This document shows positions 43,843 through 51,072 of a DNA stretch of 64,000 bases, in pieces. The position numbers and the translations under genes are program-made. Under the pieces are notes generated by a model. It did no database searches. It was not told the origin of the DNA and saw only the letters and a program-made list of their open reading frames with translations. How positions within the stretch are numbered: position 1 is the first letter of the stretch; each line of letters opens with the position of its first letter. The DNA is from Gemmatimonadetes bacterium 13_1_20CM_4_69_16 (lineage in GTDB: Bacteria > Gemmatimonadota > Gemmatimonadetes > Gemmatimonadales > GWC2-71-9): positions 1 through 64,000 of the forward strand of contig MNIR01000056.1 of NCBI GenBank assembly GCA_001919865.1. The letters are read 5' to 3'.

Positions 43843-44154
43843 TCACTCATCGTCGTCATCAGAATGGAAGTGATGGTGGTGATGATGATGGCGGCGGCCC
43901 CACGTCCGGACCACGACCGCACGATCCACGAACAGCGGGTGAGCCGGATTGGGCGGGGGTACGACGATGACCACCGGCCGCCGATAGAAGTACGGGCGAT
44001 AGAAGTACGGCCGTCCCACGACGACGACTCCCGACACGTAAGGCCGCGGAACACCGAACCCGACCGCCACGCTGACTCGCGTCTGTGCGGGGGTGGGGGC
44101 GGCGACCGCCGTGAGCACGAGCAACAGTCCGAATGCCACAACCCACTGTTTCAT
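43843..44154 (-). CDS. Small secreted protein with natural poly-His / poly-Asp tail
   Basis: Protein of 103 residues. A clear signal peptide (MKQWVVAFGLLLVLTAVAAPTPAQ) is followed by a Val/Pro/Tyr-rich body with a duplicated YFYR (RPYFYRPYFYRRP). The C-terminus is RRHHHHHHHFHSDDDDE: seven consecutive histidines, then another, then four aspartates and a glutamate. Such a tail can bind Ni, Zn, Cu or Co in the periplasm, so a metal buffer or chaperone is a reasonable guess; the body is unlike any family I know. GGAGGTGAcct directly precedes ATG 44154, a strong ribosome site. A good terminator follows, so it is a single-gene unit and probably well expressed. Confidence 0.8.
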   Translation of the reverse strand: MKQWVVAFGLLLVLTAVAAPTPAQTRVSVAVGFGVPRPYVSGVVVVGRPYFYRPYFYRRPVVIVVPPPNPAHPLFVDRAVVVRTWGRRHHHHHHHFHSDDDDE

Positions 44155-44309
44155 AGGTCACCTCCGTCGCGGCGAGCCTGGTGGAAGCGCCGTGCCACAG
44201 CCGAGGCTCATCCGATAAGAGCCGCCGTCGAAGGCACTTAGGGCCCTCGGCGCCGCGCGCCCTCGGGGCACTCGGTGTCACCCCGAGCGGTCACCTGCTC
44301 GGACCGTAC

Positions 44310-45380
44310 TCAGTCTCCCAAGCTGATGCCGATGTCGCGGGCAGTCGCGATCGTGTCGGAGTCGAGCGGTACGAGCTTGGGCGCGGCGAGGGCTTCGTCG
44401 ATCGGGATCGGGGCGATCGTGGGGGGACGCAGCGCCACCATCGTTCCGAACTTTCCGTCGGCGATGACGCGCACCGCCGCGGCGCCGAACCGCAGACCCA
44501 GCAAGCGATCGAACGTCGTGGGGCTGCCGCCGCGTTGCAAGTGGCCGAGCACCAGCGTGCGCGTCTCCTTGCCGGTCATCTCCTGGATCGAGTGCGCGAC
44601 CTTATCGCCGATCCCGCCGAGGCGCTCGTGCTCGGGGTCGATGAGCGAGACGCTGCCGCCCCGGGGAGCCGCCCCCTCCGCCACAACGACGATGCTGAAA
44701 TGGCGCCCCTCCGCCTCGCGATGACGGATCTTCTCGCACACCTTTTCCATGTCGAACGGGATCTCGGGAATCAGGATCACGTCGGCGGAGCCGGAGATGC
44801 CGGAGTGCAGCGCGATCCATCCGGCGTGGCGGCCCATCACCTCCACGACCATGACGCGCTCGTGGCTCTCGGCGGTGGAGTGAACCTTGTCGATCGCCTC
44901 GGTCGCTGTCTGGACGGCCGTATCGAACCCGAACGTGAGCTGGGTCCCGCCGACGTCGTTGTCGATGGTCTTCGGGACGCCCACGACCGGAATCCCCTTC
45001 TCGCGGAACAGCCGCTGCGCGATGCGGAGCGAGCCGTCGCCCCCGATCGCGATGAGGGCGTCGATGCCCTTTCTTCGAAAGGCCGCGACGAGCTCGTCGG
45101 CCCGGTCATGTTCGATCACGCTGCCGTCGGGGCGCGTCTCGCGCCACCGGAATGGATCGCCGCGGTTGGTCGTGCCGAGGATGGTGCCGCCGAGGTGGGT
45201 GATGCCGCGGACGGCGCCGGCGTCGAGCGCCACGACGCGGTCCTCGTCCAGCAGGCCGTCGTAGCCGCGCCGGATGCCGACACACTCCCAGCCGCGGTGG
45301 ATCGCGGCGAGCACGGCGCCCCGGATCACCGCGTTCAACCCCGGGGCGTCGCCGCCGCCGGTGGAGATGGCGATTCTCAA
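44310..45380 (-). CDS. pfkA: 6-phosphofructokinase
   Basis: Phosphorylates fructose 6-phosphate in glycolysis. The protein has 356 residues. Motifs are STGGGDAPGLNAV, AIGGDGSLR, VPKTIDNDVGGT with the catalytic TIDND, MGRHAGWIAL and LGHLQRGGSPTTFDR. The residue equivalent to E. coli Gly104 is Gly (GGDGS), as in ATP enzymes, but the Gly124 equivalent is Lys (PKTIDND), as in pyrophosphate enzymes. This mixed pair occurs in intermediate clades, so the phosphoryl donor is not certain. TTG 45380 overlaps the selW-like stop (TTGA), which suggests the two are translated together. Confidence 0.93.
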   Translation of the reverse strand: MRIAISTGGGDAPGLNAVIRGAVLAAIHRGWECVGIRRGYDGLLDEDRVVALDAGAVRGITHLGGTILGTTNRGDPFRWRETRPDGSVIEHDRADELVAAFRRKGIDALIAIGGDGSLRIAQRLFREKGIPVVGVPKTIDNDVGGTQLTFGFDTAVQTATEAIDKVHSTAESHERVMVVEVMGRHAGWIALHSGISGSADVILIPEIPFDMEKVCEKIRHREAEGRHFSIVVVAEGAAPRGGSVSLIDPEHERLGGIGDKVAHSIQEMTGKETRTLVLGHLQRGGSPTTFDRLLGLRFGAAAVRVIADGKFGTMVALRPPTIAPIPIDEALAAPKLVPLDSDTIATARDIGISLGD

Positions 45381-45616
45381 CGCGCCGGCGGAGCCATCTG
45401 CTGAATCAGGCGCAGCACTTCCCCCGGCTGGGCGTGGCGGCCGAGCGTCTTCTTGGAGAACACGCGCCGGCCGTCGACTTCGACCTCGAACACGCCGCCC
45501 GAGGACTGGATCAGCTTCACGTCCGCGTGCGCGTAGGCCTTGCGGATCTCGGCCGCCAGACCGGCGGCCCGAGGCTCATAGTTTCAGACGACACAGTATT
45601 CGATGGTGACGCGCAT
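45377..45616 (-). CDS. SelW/Rdx-family selenoprotein with in-frame TGA (Sec11)
   Basis: Protein of 79 residues, read through one TGA (45586-45584). The start is MRVTIEYCVV, then the TGA, then NYEPRAAGLAAEI: the redox motif CxxU of the thioredoxin-like SelT/SelW/SelH family, in which many bacterial homologues have Cys at this place. The rest, IQSSGGVFEVEVDGRRVFSK and KTLGRHAQPGEVLRL, matches the family pattern GxGGxFEVxxDGxxVFSK...GRxPxPGE. A SECIS-like hairpin follows the TGA at 45548-45573. ATG 45634 is an alternative start in the same frame. The stop overlaps pfkA. It is likely a thiol-oxidoreductase. The selenocysteine machinery (selA, selB, selC, selD) is not in this window. Confidence 0.88.
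45548..45573 (-). promoter_or_regulatory. Bacterial SECIS hairpin
   Basis: Beginning eleven bases after the TGA on the minus strand, CTCGGGCCGCC pairs with GGCGGCCGAG (one bulged G), closing a loop GGTCT. The loop is the same GGUCU as in E. coli fdhF, the element bound by SelB, and starts 21 bases from the TGA, within the usual range. It lies in the coding sequence, as bacterial SECIS elements do. Confidence 0.85.
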
Positions 45617-45661
45617 AGCGGGTGTGAGTGGCATGGAGTGGTTGCGTAAGGATAGTCGCGC

Positions 45662-45667
45662 TTGACA
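45662..45667 (+). promoter_or_regulatory. Possible -35 box of the chemoreceptor-like gene
   Basis: A perfect TTGACA stands in the 113-base region between the divergent selW-like gene and the gene at 45730. No convincing -10 box is at the right distance, so the call is weak. Confidence 0.3.
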
Positions 45668-45729
45668 CGCCACGCTACAGTCCCGAGCTTGCGCGGCATC
45701 TACCCCCCCGAGGACCAGGACCGGCCGGC

Positions 45730-47850
45730 ATGAGTCTCCCTCCTCGCTCCAAGACGCCGCCGGGCGTGCTCGTGCGGGCGCTCGTCTCCCTCGGCGCCAT
45801 CGTTGCCATCGTCGCGGCGGTCGTCGCGTACGTGCGCGACCCGGCCGCCCTCGGCCCGGGCCTCGGACCCGAGTTCGTGGCGCTCGTCGTGGTAGGCGCG
45901 CTGACGCGCCGCTACGGGATCGCGCTCCCGGGGAACGGCTTCGCCTCCTACATCCTCGGCGTCATGGTTTTCGCCGTGCTCGACCGCGGGTGGCCGTGCG
46001 CGGCCCTGGTGGCCCCCGTGGCGATGGGAGCCGGCGACCTGGTGTTGCGGCGATTGCCGGCGCGAGCGGCGCTGGGCAACGCCGCCCATCTCACGGCCGG
46101 TACGGCGGTCGTCGGCGCCGCGTACGAGCGGTTGGGCGGCGCCGGCGGCGGCGACGCGCTCACAGCGGCGAACCTTCCGGCACTCGCCGTCTTGCTCGTG
46201 CTCCTGCCCGTCGTCGTCAACTCCACCTTCTATCTCGAGCTCTCGCTCGGCCGCACGCTCGCCTGGGTGGACGCGTGGCTCACGGCGCGGTGGGAGACGA
46301 TCGTGTACGGCTGCTCCGCCGCGCTGGCGCTCGCCTGGCTGCGCCTCGTCCACGCGGGGCTCGGCCCGGTCGAAATGCTCGCAGTGGGTGCGGTCCTCGC
46401 CGCGGCGACGGCGACGAGCGCCCACGTCATCCGGCTGGGCGTGCGCGCCGACGAGCTCGCGCTGGTCCAAGGACTGTCCCAGGTCATCGCGGCGGACATC
46501 TCGCTGGCGCGCAGCTTCACCCGTATCCAGGAGCTCACCCGGCGCCTCGTGCCGTGGGAGCAGATGGGCTTCGCGCGGTACGATTCCCGCACCAACGAGA
46601 TGGAGCTGGTCGCCGACACCGCCGCGGGCGGGCAGACGCAGTTCCGCTTCGACGCCAACGCGGGACTGACCGGCGAGGCGGTGCGGTTGCGTCGCCCCGT
46701 CGTGGCACACGCCCTGCGGCCCGACCAGGTCGTCGTCCCGGGAGAGGAGCGACCCGGCGCGGAGGTGCTGGTGCCGCTGTATCACGCCGGCCAGCTCGTC
46801 GGGCTCTGGAGCGTGCGTCACTCGGATCCCCTCATGTACCGCGAGACGGACGGCGAGATGCTCGCGCTGCTCGCGCCGCAGCTCGCCCTGCTGCTTGCAA
46901 TCGAGGCGTCGGTACAGCCCGTCGTCGGCGCATCCGAGCGAACGACCACGTACATCGAGACGCTTACCGCCACGACCGAGGAGATCCACGCCTCGAGCCA
47001 GGAGGTGGCGGCGGCGGCGCAGCGCGCCAGCCACGGCGCGAAGCAGGCCGCGAGCCTCGTGAGCGCGGTGGCGCGCGAGGCAGACCAACTCAAGCAACAC
47101 GCCAGCGAGGTCGCCGCCGCCGGCGACCAGACCCGCGAGGCAGGCGCGCAGATGGAACAGACCACCGATAAGGTGCGCGTCGCGACCGAGACCGCCGTCC
47201 GCCGCCTCAAGGACCTGGGCGTCACCACCGAGGAGAGCGCGTCTGAGGTGCGCCGGCTGCGCGACGTGGCCGAGCAGGTGGAGAAGTTCTCGGAGACCAT
47301 CGGGTTCATCGCGAATCAGACCAACCTCCTCGCTCTCAACGCCACCATCGAGGCCGCGCGGGCGGGCGTGCACGGGCGCGGCTTCGCCGTCGTGGCCGAC
47401 GAGGTGCATAAGCTCGCCGAAGCGAGCGGCCGCGAAGCCCGAGCCGTCGGCAAGTCGGCGCAGGAAACCCGCCGGGCCCTCGATCGCGCGGCGCAGTTGC
47501 TCGAGCGGATCCGGACGGACTTGACCGAGGTCGCGCAGGGGTCGGCCGAGTGGGTGGCGGATTTGAGCCGCATCGCGGAGGCGGCCTCCGGCACGGCCCG
47601 CGCCGGCAAGCGCGTCGCGGAACTGGCGCGCGGCATCGCGGCGCTGTCTGGGCGGATCGGCACGTCCCTCGAGCAGGCGAAGGGGGGCGCTCAGTCCTCG
47701 ACCGCCGAGGCCGATGCCGTGGCCGCCGCCGCGGCGGAGCAGCTCAAGGCCATCGAAGACCTCGCCCACGGCGCCACCGAGCTGGCGCAGCTCGCCGAAA
47801 ACCTCGCCAAGGCCGTGCGCTTCGTCCGAGGGGAAAACGGTCGGCGCTAG
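45730..47850 (+). CDS. Membrane GAF / methyl-accepting chemotaxis-like protein
   Basis: Protein of 706 residues. The N-terminal 260 residues form six to seven hydrophobic segments resembling a membrane sensor. A GAF-like domain follows (residues about 275-420: [49 protein letters not shown]). The C-terminal half is a long coiled coil with the MCP hairpin tip region [21 protein letters not shown] and [14 protein letters not shown], which contacts CheA/CheW. ATG 45730 begins directly before the first helix. No che genes are near. A second lipoprotein gene follows on the same strand and could be a partner, but this is only positional. Confidence 0.85.
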   Translation: MSLPPRSKTPPGVLVRALVSLGAIVAIVAAVVAYVRDPAALGPGLGPEFVALVVVGALTRRYGIALPGNGFASYILGVMVFAVLDRGWPCAALVAPVAMGAGDLVLRRLPARAALGNAAHLTAGTAVVGAAYERLGGAGGGDALTAANLPALAVLLVLLPVVVNSTFYLELSLGRTLAWVDAWLTARWETIVYGCSAALALAWLRLVHAGLGPVEMLAVGAVLAAATATSAHVIRLGVRADELALVQGLSQVIAADISLARSFTRIQELTRRLVPWEQMGFARYDSRTNEMELVADTAAGGQTQFRFDANAGLTGEAVRLRRPVVAHALRPDQVVVPGEERPGAEVLVPLYHAGQLVGLWSVRHSDPLMYRETDGEMLALLAPQLALLLAIEASVQPVVGASERTTTYIETLTATTEEIHASSQEVAAAAQRASHGAKQAASLVSAVAREADQLKQHASEVAAAGDQTREAGAQMEQTTDKVRVATETAVRRLKDLGVTTEESASEVRRLRDVAEQVEKFSETIGFIANQTNLLALNATIEAARAGVHGRGFAVVADEVHKLAEASGREARAVGKSAQETRRALDRAAQLLERIRTDLTEVAQGSAEWVADLSRIAEAASGTARAGKRVAELARGIAALSGRIGTSLEQAKGGAQSSTAEADAVAAAAAEQLKAIEDLAHGATELAQLAENLAKAVRFVRGENGRR

Positions 47851-47866
47851 GCCCGCCCCGGTCCTG

Positions 47867-49297
47867 GTGGCCCTGCTCGCCGCTTGCGGCGGGACGAGCG
47901 GACCGCCCGCGCCGGCATCACCTCGCATCGACTACGTCGATGGCGCGGTCGAGCCGATTGTGGCGCGCGGCCGGGCCGCTGTGATCGAGGGCTTCGGGTT
48001 CGGTGCGACACAAGGCGCGGGGGGCGTCACGCTCGCCGCTGCGGGCGGCGGTACCGTGGCCGCGCCTGTGGCCGGCGCCAGCGGGTGGAGCGATTTGGCC
48101 ATCCGCGTCACGCTGCCCGACAACGCCGTGTCGGGAACGCTTACCGTGATGACGGCGACCGGGCTGCGGCTCACGGCCACCGTGCACGTGATCCCTCGCG
48201 TCCCGTTCAGTCGGGACACGCTGCGCTGGACCCCGCGGTCCCCGTTCCCGAGCGCGCCGGTCGGCGTCGGGGTCGCCGCGGCCGAGGTCCCCGCCGGGGA
48301 CCTGGTCGCCACCACGCTGTACGCCGCTGGGGGCTCGGAGCTCGTCGGATCGCGTCTCGTCCCGGACAGCGGCGTGTTCGTGGCGCGGCCGCAAGCGGGC
48401 GGCGCCGTCGCTGCTTGGGCCCGCCAGCCCGACAGCCCTGACCCGCTCAAGAGCCGGGCCCTGCCGGCGCCGCGGGCGTTCGCCGCCGTCGCCGTGGCCA
48501 CTCGGTACAACTCTCACTTCACCGGCAGCGCGCTCTACGTGATCGGCGGCATCGACCCGTCGGGCCGGGCGCAGGCGTCGGTGCTGGCCGCCGACGTCAC
48601 CCCGGACGGCGTCGCCGGGCCTTTCGCGCCGATCGAGCCGCTTCCCGCGCCGGTGGCGGGCGCGGCGGCGGTGGTGCGGCGCGGGCGAATCTACGTGCTG
48701 GGCGGCGCGGACTCCGTGGGGCACCCGCAGCGCTCCGTGTTCGTCGGACGTGTCGGCCTCGACGGCCACATCGACGGCTGGTACCGACAGCCGCTGCTCA
48801 CCTCCGCTCGGGCGTACGGCGGCGGCGTGGTGCTCGACGATCGCGCGATCGCGTTCGGCGGCGTGGCCGACAGCGTGCCGCCAGGCGGCGGACTCGACGC
48901 CGCGACCACGCGGCTCGCCTCGAGCGATACGGCCCCGGTGAGTCTCGTCTCGGGCTTCTTCGCCGGCCCGTGGGCCCCGGGGATCGCGCTGCTGCCGGCC
49001 CCCCGATCGCAGTTCGCCACACTCGACCTGGGCGACGTCGTCCTGGTGGTCGGCGGCATGTACGGCGGCGCCGCGACGAACAGCGCGGAAACGCTCGCGG
49101 CGGGGGTGATCGGAGACTCGCTCGGCCTCTTTTCCGGGCCGGTCGGCGCCAACACGATCGCCGGGCAGAACGGCGGCACCCTCGTGGGCCCGGCGAGCGT
49201 CACCTGGCGCGAGTCGGATGGATCACGGCGCGGCCTGGTGATCGGGGGTATTGATTTGAGCACGGGCCTGCGGAAATCGGGCGTCTGGGGTTTCTAA
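47867..49297 (+). CDS. Lipoprotein with IPT/TIG-like domain and kelch repeats
   Basis: Protein of about 476 residues. The N-terminal VALLAACGGTSGP has a lipobox cysteine, but the start is unclear: GTG 47867 gives a very short signal, and the frame continues upstream into the chemoreceptor gene. Residues about 25-115 look like an IPT/TIG immunoglobulin fold (GRAAVIEGFGFGATQGAGGV, LAIRVTLPDNAVSGTLTVMT). The rest contains kelch-like blades: ALYVIGGIDPSGRAQA, RIYVLGGADSVGH, DRAIAFGGVAD, VVLVVGGMYGGAAT and GLVIGGID. It is probably an outer-surface beta-propeller binding a ligand or partner; the function is unknown. Confidence 0.65.
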   Translation: MALLAACGGTSGPPAPASPRIDYVDGAVEPIVARGRAAVIEGFGFGATQGAGGVTLAAAGGGTVAAPVAGASGWSDLAIRVTLPDNAVSGTLTVMTATGLRLTATVHVIPRVPFSRDTLRWTPRSPFPSAPVGVGVAAAEVPAGDLVATTLYAAGGSELVGSRLVPDSGVFVARPQAGGAVAAWARQPDSPDPLKSRALPAPRAFAAVAVATRYNSHFTGSALYVIGGIDPSGRAQASVLAADVTPDGVAGPFAPIEPLPAPVAGAAAVVRRGRIYVLGGADSVGHPQRSVFVGRVGLDGHIDGWYRQPLLTSARAYGGGVVLDDRAIAFGGVADSVPPGGGLDAATTRLASSDTAPVSLVSGFFAGPWAPGIALLPAPRSQFATLDLGDVVLVVGGMYGGAATNSAETLAAGVIGDSLGLFSGPVGANTIAGQNGGTLVGPASVTWRESDGSRRGLVIGGIDLSTGLRKSGVWGF

Positions 49298-49371
49298 CGA
49301 GGCTCGGAGTTATTACCGTAGGGCCGACCGCGAGAGACGCCTCCAGACGCGCAACCAGCGTAGGAGCTGAC

Positions 49372-50961
49372 ATGACGAAGCTCAGGTGGCTGCTGGCCGT
49401 CGTGGTGCTGCCGACAGGAAGGCTCGCAGCCCAACACGCCAGCCAGTTCGAGGCCGGCGCATTCGGCTCCTATACGCGGTACGACGCCGCCTTCGGCCTT
49501 GCCAACAAGCTCGGTGGCGGCGGCCGGCTCGGCTACTTCCTGGGCGACCTGGTCGGGCTCGAGGCGGACGTAGTGTTCCAGCCCGAGTACACCGTCTCGA
49601 GCGCAGGGACGCCCACCACCCTGCAACCGCTCATCGGCAGCGCCAGCGTAGTCGTCAACCCCGTCCATGGCAGCCGCCTGATGCTCTTCCTGCTCGGCGG
49701 CTACTCGCTGCTCGACTTCGGTTCGCGGGCGCCGTACCACTTCACCGACAACGGCATGCACGGCGGCGCCGGCGTGCGGATCTTTCTCACCGAGCGCGTC
49801 GCCCTGCGCGTCGAAGGCCGCGGCATCTACGTGCCCAGCACGAAGTCCGCCTTCGGAACCAAGACGACCGCGACACATGCCGTCGCAACTGTCGGCCTCT
49901 CGGTGTTCCACCTCGGGGGGCCCGCCAAGGACTCCGACAAGGACGGGGTGCCCGACAAGCTGGACGCCTGCCCCAACACGCCCCTGGGCGCGACCGTCGA
50001 CGCGCACGGCTGCCCCACCGACTCCGACCACGACGGCGTGTACGACGGACTCGACAAGTGTCCCAATACACCGGCCGGGGCCACGGTGGACGCTAACGGC
50101 TGTCCCAGCGACGCCGACTCGGACGGCGTGCCGGACGGCATGGATCAATGCCCCAACACCCCCGCCGGCGTGCACGTGGACGCAAAGGGCTGTCCCGTCG
50201 ACTCGGATGGTGACGGTGTGCCGGACGGCATCGATCAGTGCCCCAACACGCCGCCCGGCGCGACGGTGGACGCCATGGGTTGCCCCGCGGACTCCGACAA
50301 GGACGGCGTACCCGATGGCATCGACCAATGCCCCAACACGCCGGCCGGCGCCCTGGTGGACGCCAAGGGTTGCCCGATGGACTCGGACCTGGACGGCGTC
50401 CCGGACGGCATTGACAAGTGTCCCAACACCCCGGCCGGCACACCGGTCGACGCCACCGGCTGCCCGCTGCCCAAGCAGGTGATCCGCGACTCGGACGGCG
50501 ACGGCGTGCCGGACGACCGCGACAAGTGTCCCAACACGCCGCCGGGCTCGAAAGTGGACGCGAACGGCTGCATCATCCTGTTCCAGCCGGAGGCCGGGCC
50601 CGCCGCACCGGGTGCCCCGCGGCCCACGCTGATTCTGCGCGGGGTCAACTTCGAGTGGGGGCGGTCTGCCCTGACGGGAAGCTCCTACGCGGTGCTCGAC
50701 CAGGTGGCCGGATCGCTGGTCGCCAACCCGGAGATCCGCATCGAGATCGCGGGTTACACCGACAATACGGGGGCGGCGGCGCTCAACGTCCGCCTGTCCC
50801 AGGCTCGGGCAGCCTCGGTCCGCGCTTACCTGGCGCGCAAGGGCGTGGCGCCGGGACGGATGGTGGCGAAGGGGTATGGGGCGAGCGGCTTCATCGCGCC
50901 CAACACCACAACGGCGGGCCGGGCGCAAAACCGGCGTGTGGAGCTCCATAAGCTGCCGTAA
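49372..50961 (+). CDS. OmpA-family outer-membrane protein with seven TSP3 repeats
   Basis: Protein of 529 residues. A signal peptide (residues 1-20, ending LAAQ) precedes a beta-barrel-like N-terminal domain (about 25-180). Seven thrombospondin type 3 calcium-binding units of 30 residues follow, with the pattern DSDxDGVPDGIDxCPNTPxG, six contiguous and one after a short spacer. The C-terminal OmpA domain (about 415-529) has IEIAGYTDNTGAAALNVRLS, with Tyr where most members have His. The domain should bind peptidoglycan while the barrel sits in the outer membrane and the repeats form a stiff Ca2+-loaded rod. AGGAG precedes ATG 49372. Confidence 0.93.
   Translation: MTKLRWLLAVVVLPTGRLAAQHASQFEAGAFGSYTRYDAAFGLANKLGGGGRLGYFLGDLVGLEADVVFQPEYTVSSAGTPTTLQPLIGSASVVVNPVHGSRLMLFLLGGYSLLDFGSRAPYHFTDNGMHGGAGVRIFLTERVALRVEGRGIYVPSTKSAFGTKTTATHAVATVGLSVFHLGGPAKDSDKDGVPDKLDACPNTPLGATVDAHGCPTDSDHDGVYDGLDKCPNTPAGATVDANGCPSDADSDGVPDGMDQCPNTPAGVHVDAKGCPVDSDGDGVPDGIDQCPNTPPGATVDAMGCPADSDKDGVPDGIDQCPNTPAGALVDAKGCPMDSDLDGVPDGIDKCPNTPAGTPVDATGCPLPKQVIRDSDGDGVPDDRDKCPNTPPGSKVDANGCIILFQPEAGPAAPGAPRPTLILRGVNFEWGRSALTGSSYAVLDQVAGSLVANPEIRIEIAGYTDNTGAAALNVRLSQARAASVRAYLARKGVAPGRMVAKGYGASGFIAPNTTTAGRAQNRRVELHKLP
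49930..50571 (+). repeat. Seven 90-bp coding repeats (TSP3)
   Basis: Each 90-bp unit codes one 30-residue calcium-binding motif; six run head to tail from 49930 and the seventh starts at 50488 after an 18-base spacer. Units differ at several positions, so they are not a recent expansion. Confidence 0.9.
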
Positions 50962-50985
50962 CGGCGGTGCCCCGGTGAACTGGCG

Positions 50986-51016
50986 GACGGGCGGTCGGCA
51001 ACGCTGACCGCCCGTC
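50986..51016. terminator. Hairpin after the OmpA/TSP3 gene
   Basis: GACGGGCGGTC and GACCGCCCGTC form a perfect 11-bp stem with a 9-base loop, 25 bases past the stop. There is no T-run, so it may act as a factor-dependent end, an mRNA stabiliser, or a dispersed palindrome containing the GACCGCC heptamer seen near dnaE2. Confidence 0.5.
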
Positions 51017-51072
51017 GCGTCACTGGGTCCGAGCGCGTAGTTTTCTCCGTCCCGAAACCGCCTGAGCACCAC

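Noticed and set aside
45700-47928. 742-codon open frame on the minus strand opposite the chemoreceptor-like gene
   Set aside because: It is a shadow frame of high-GC coding DNA: it lacks any domain, is rich in Arg/Gly/His, and mirrors codon positions of a clear GAF/MCP protein. The same holds for the 639-codon frame at 53485-55404 and the 773-codon frame at 56585-58906.
49930-50571. Regular 90-bp repeats taken as a possible CRISPR or satellite
   Set aside because: The units are fully coding, diverged, and each gives a calcium-binding TSP3 motif; there are no short identical repeats with unique spacers.
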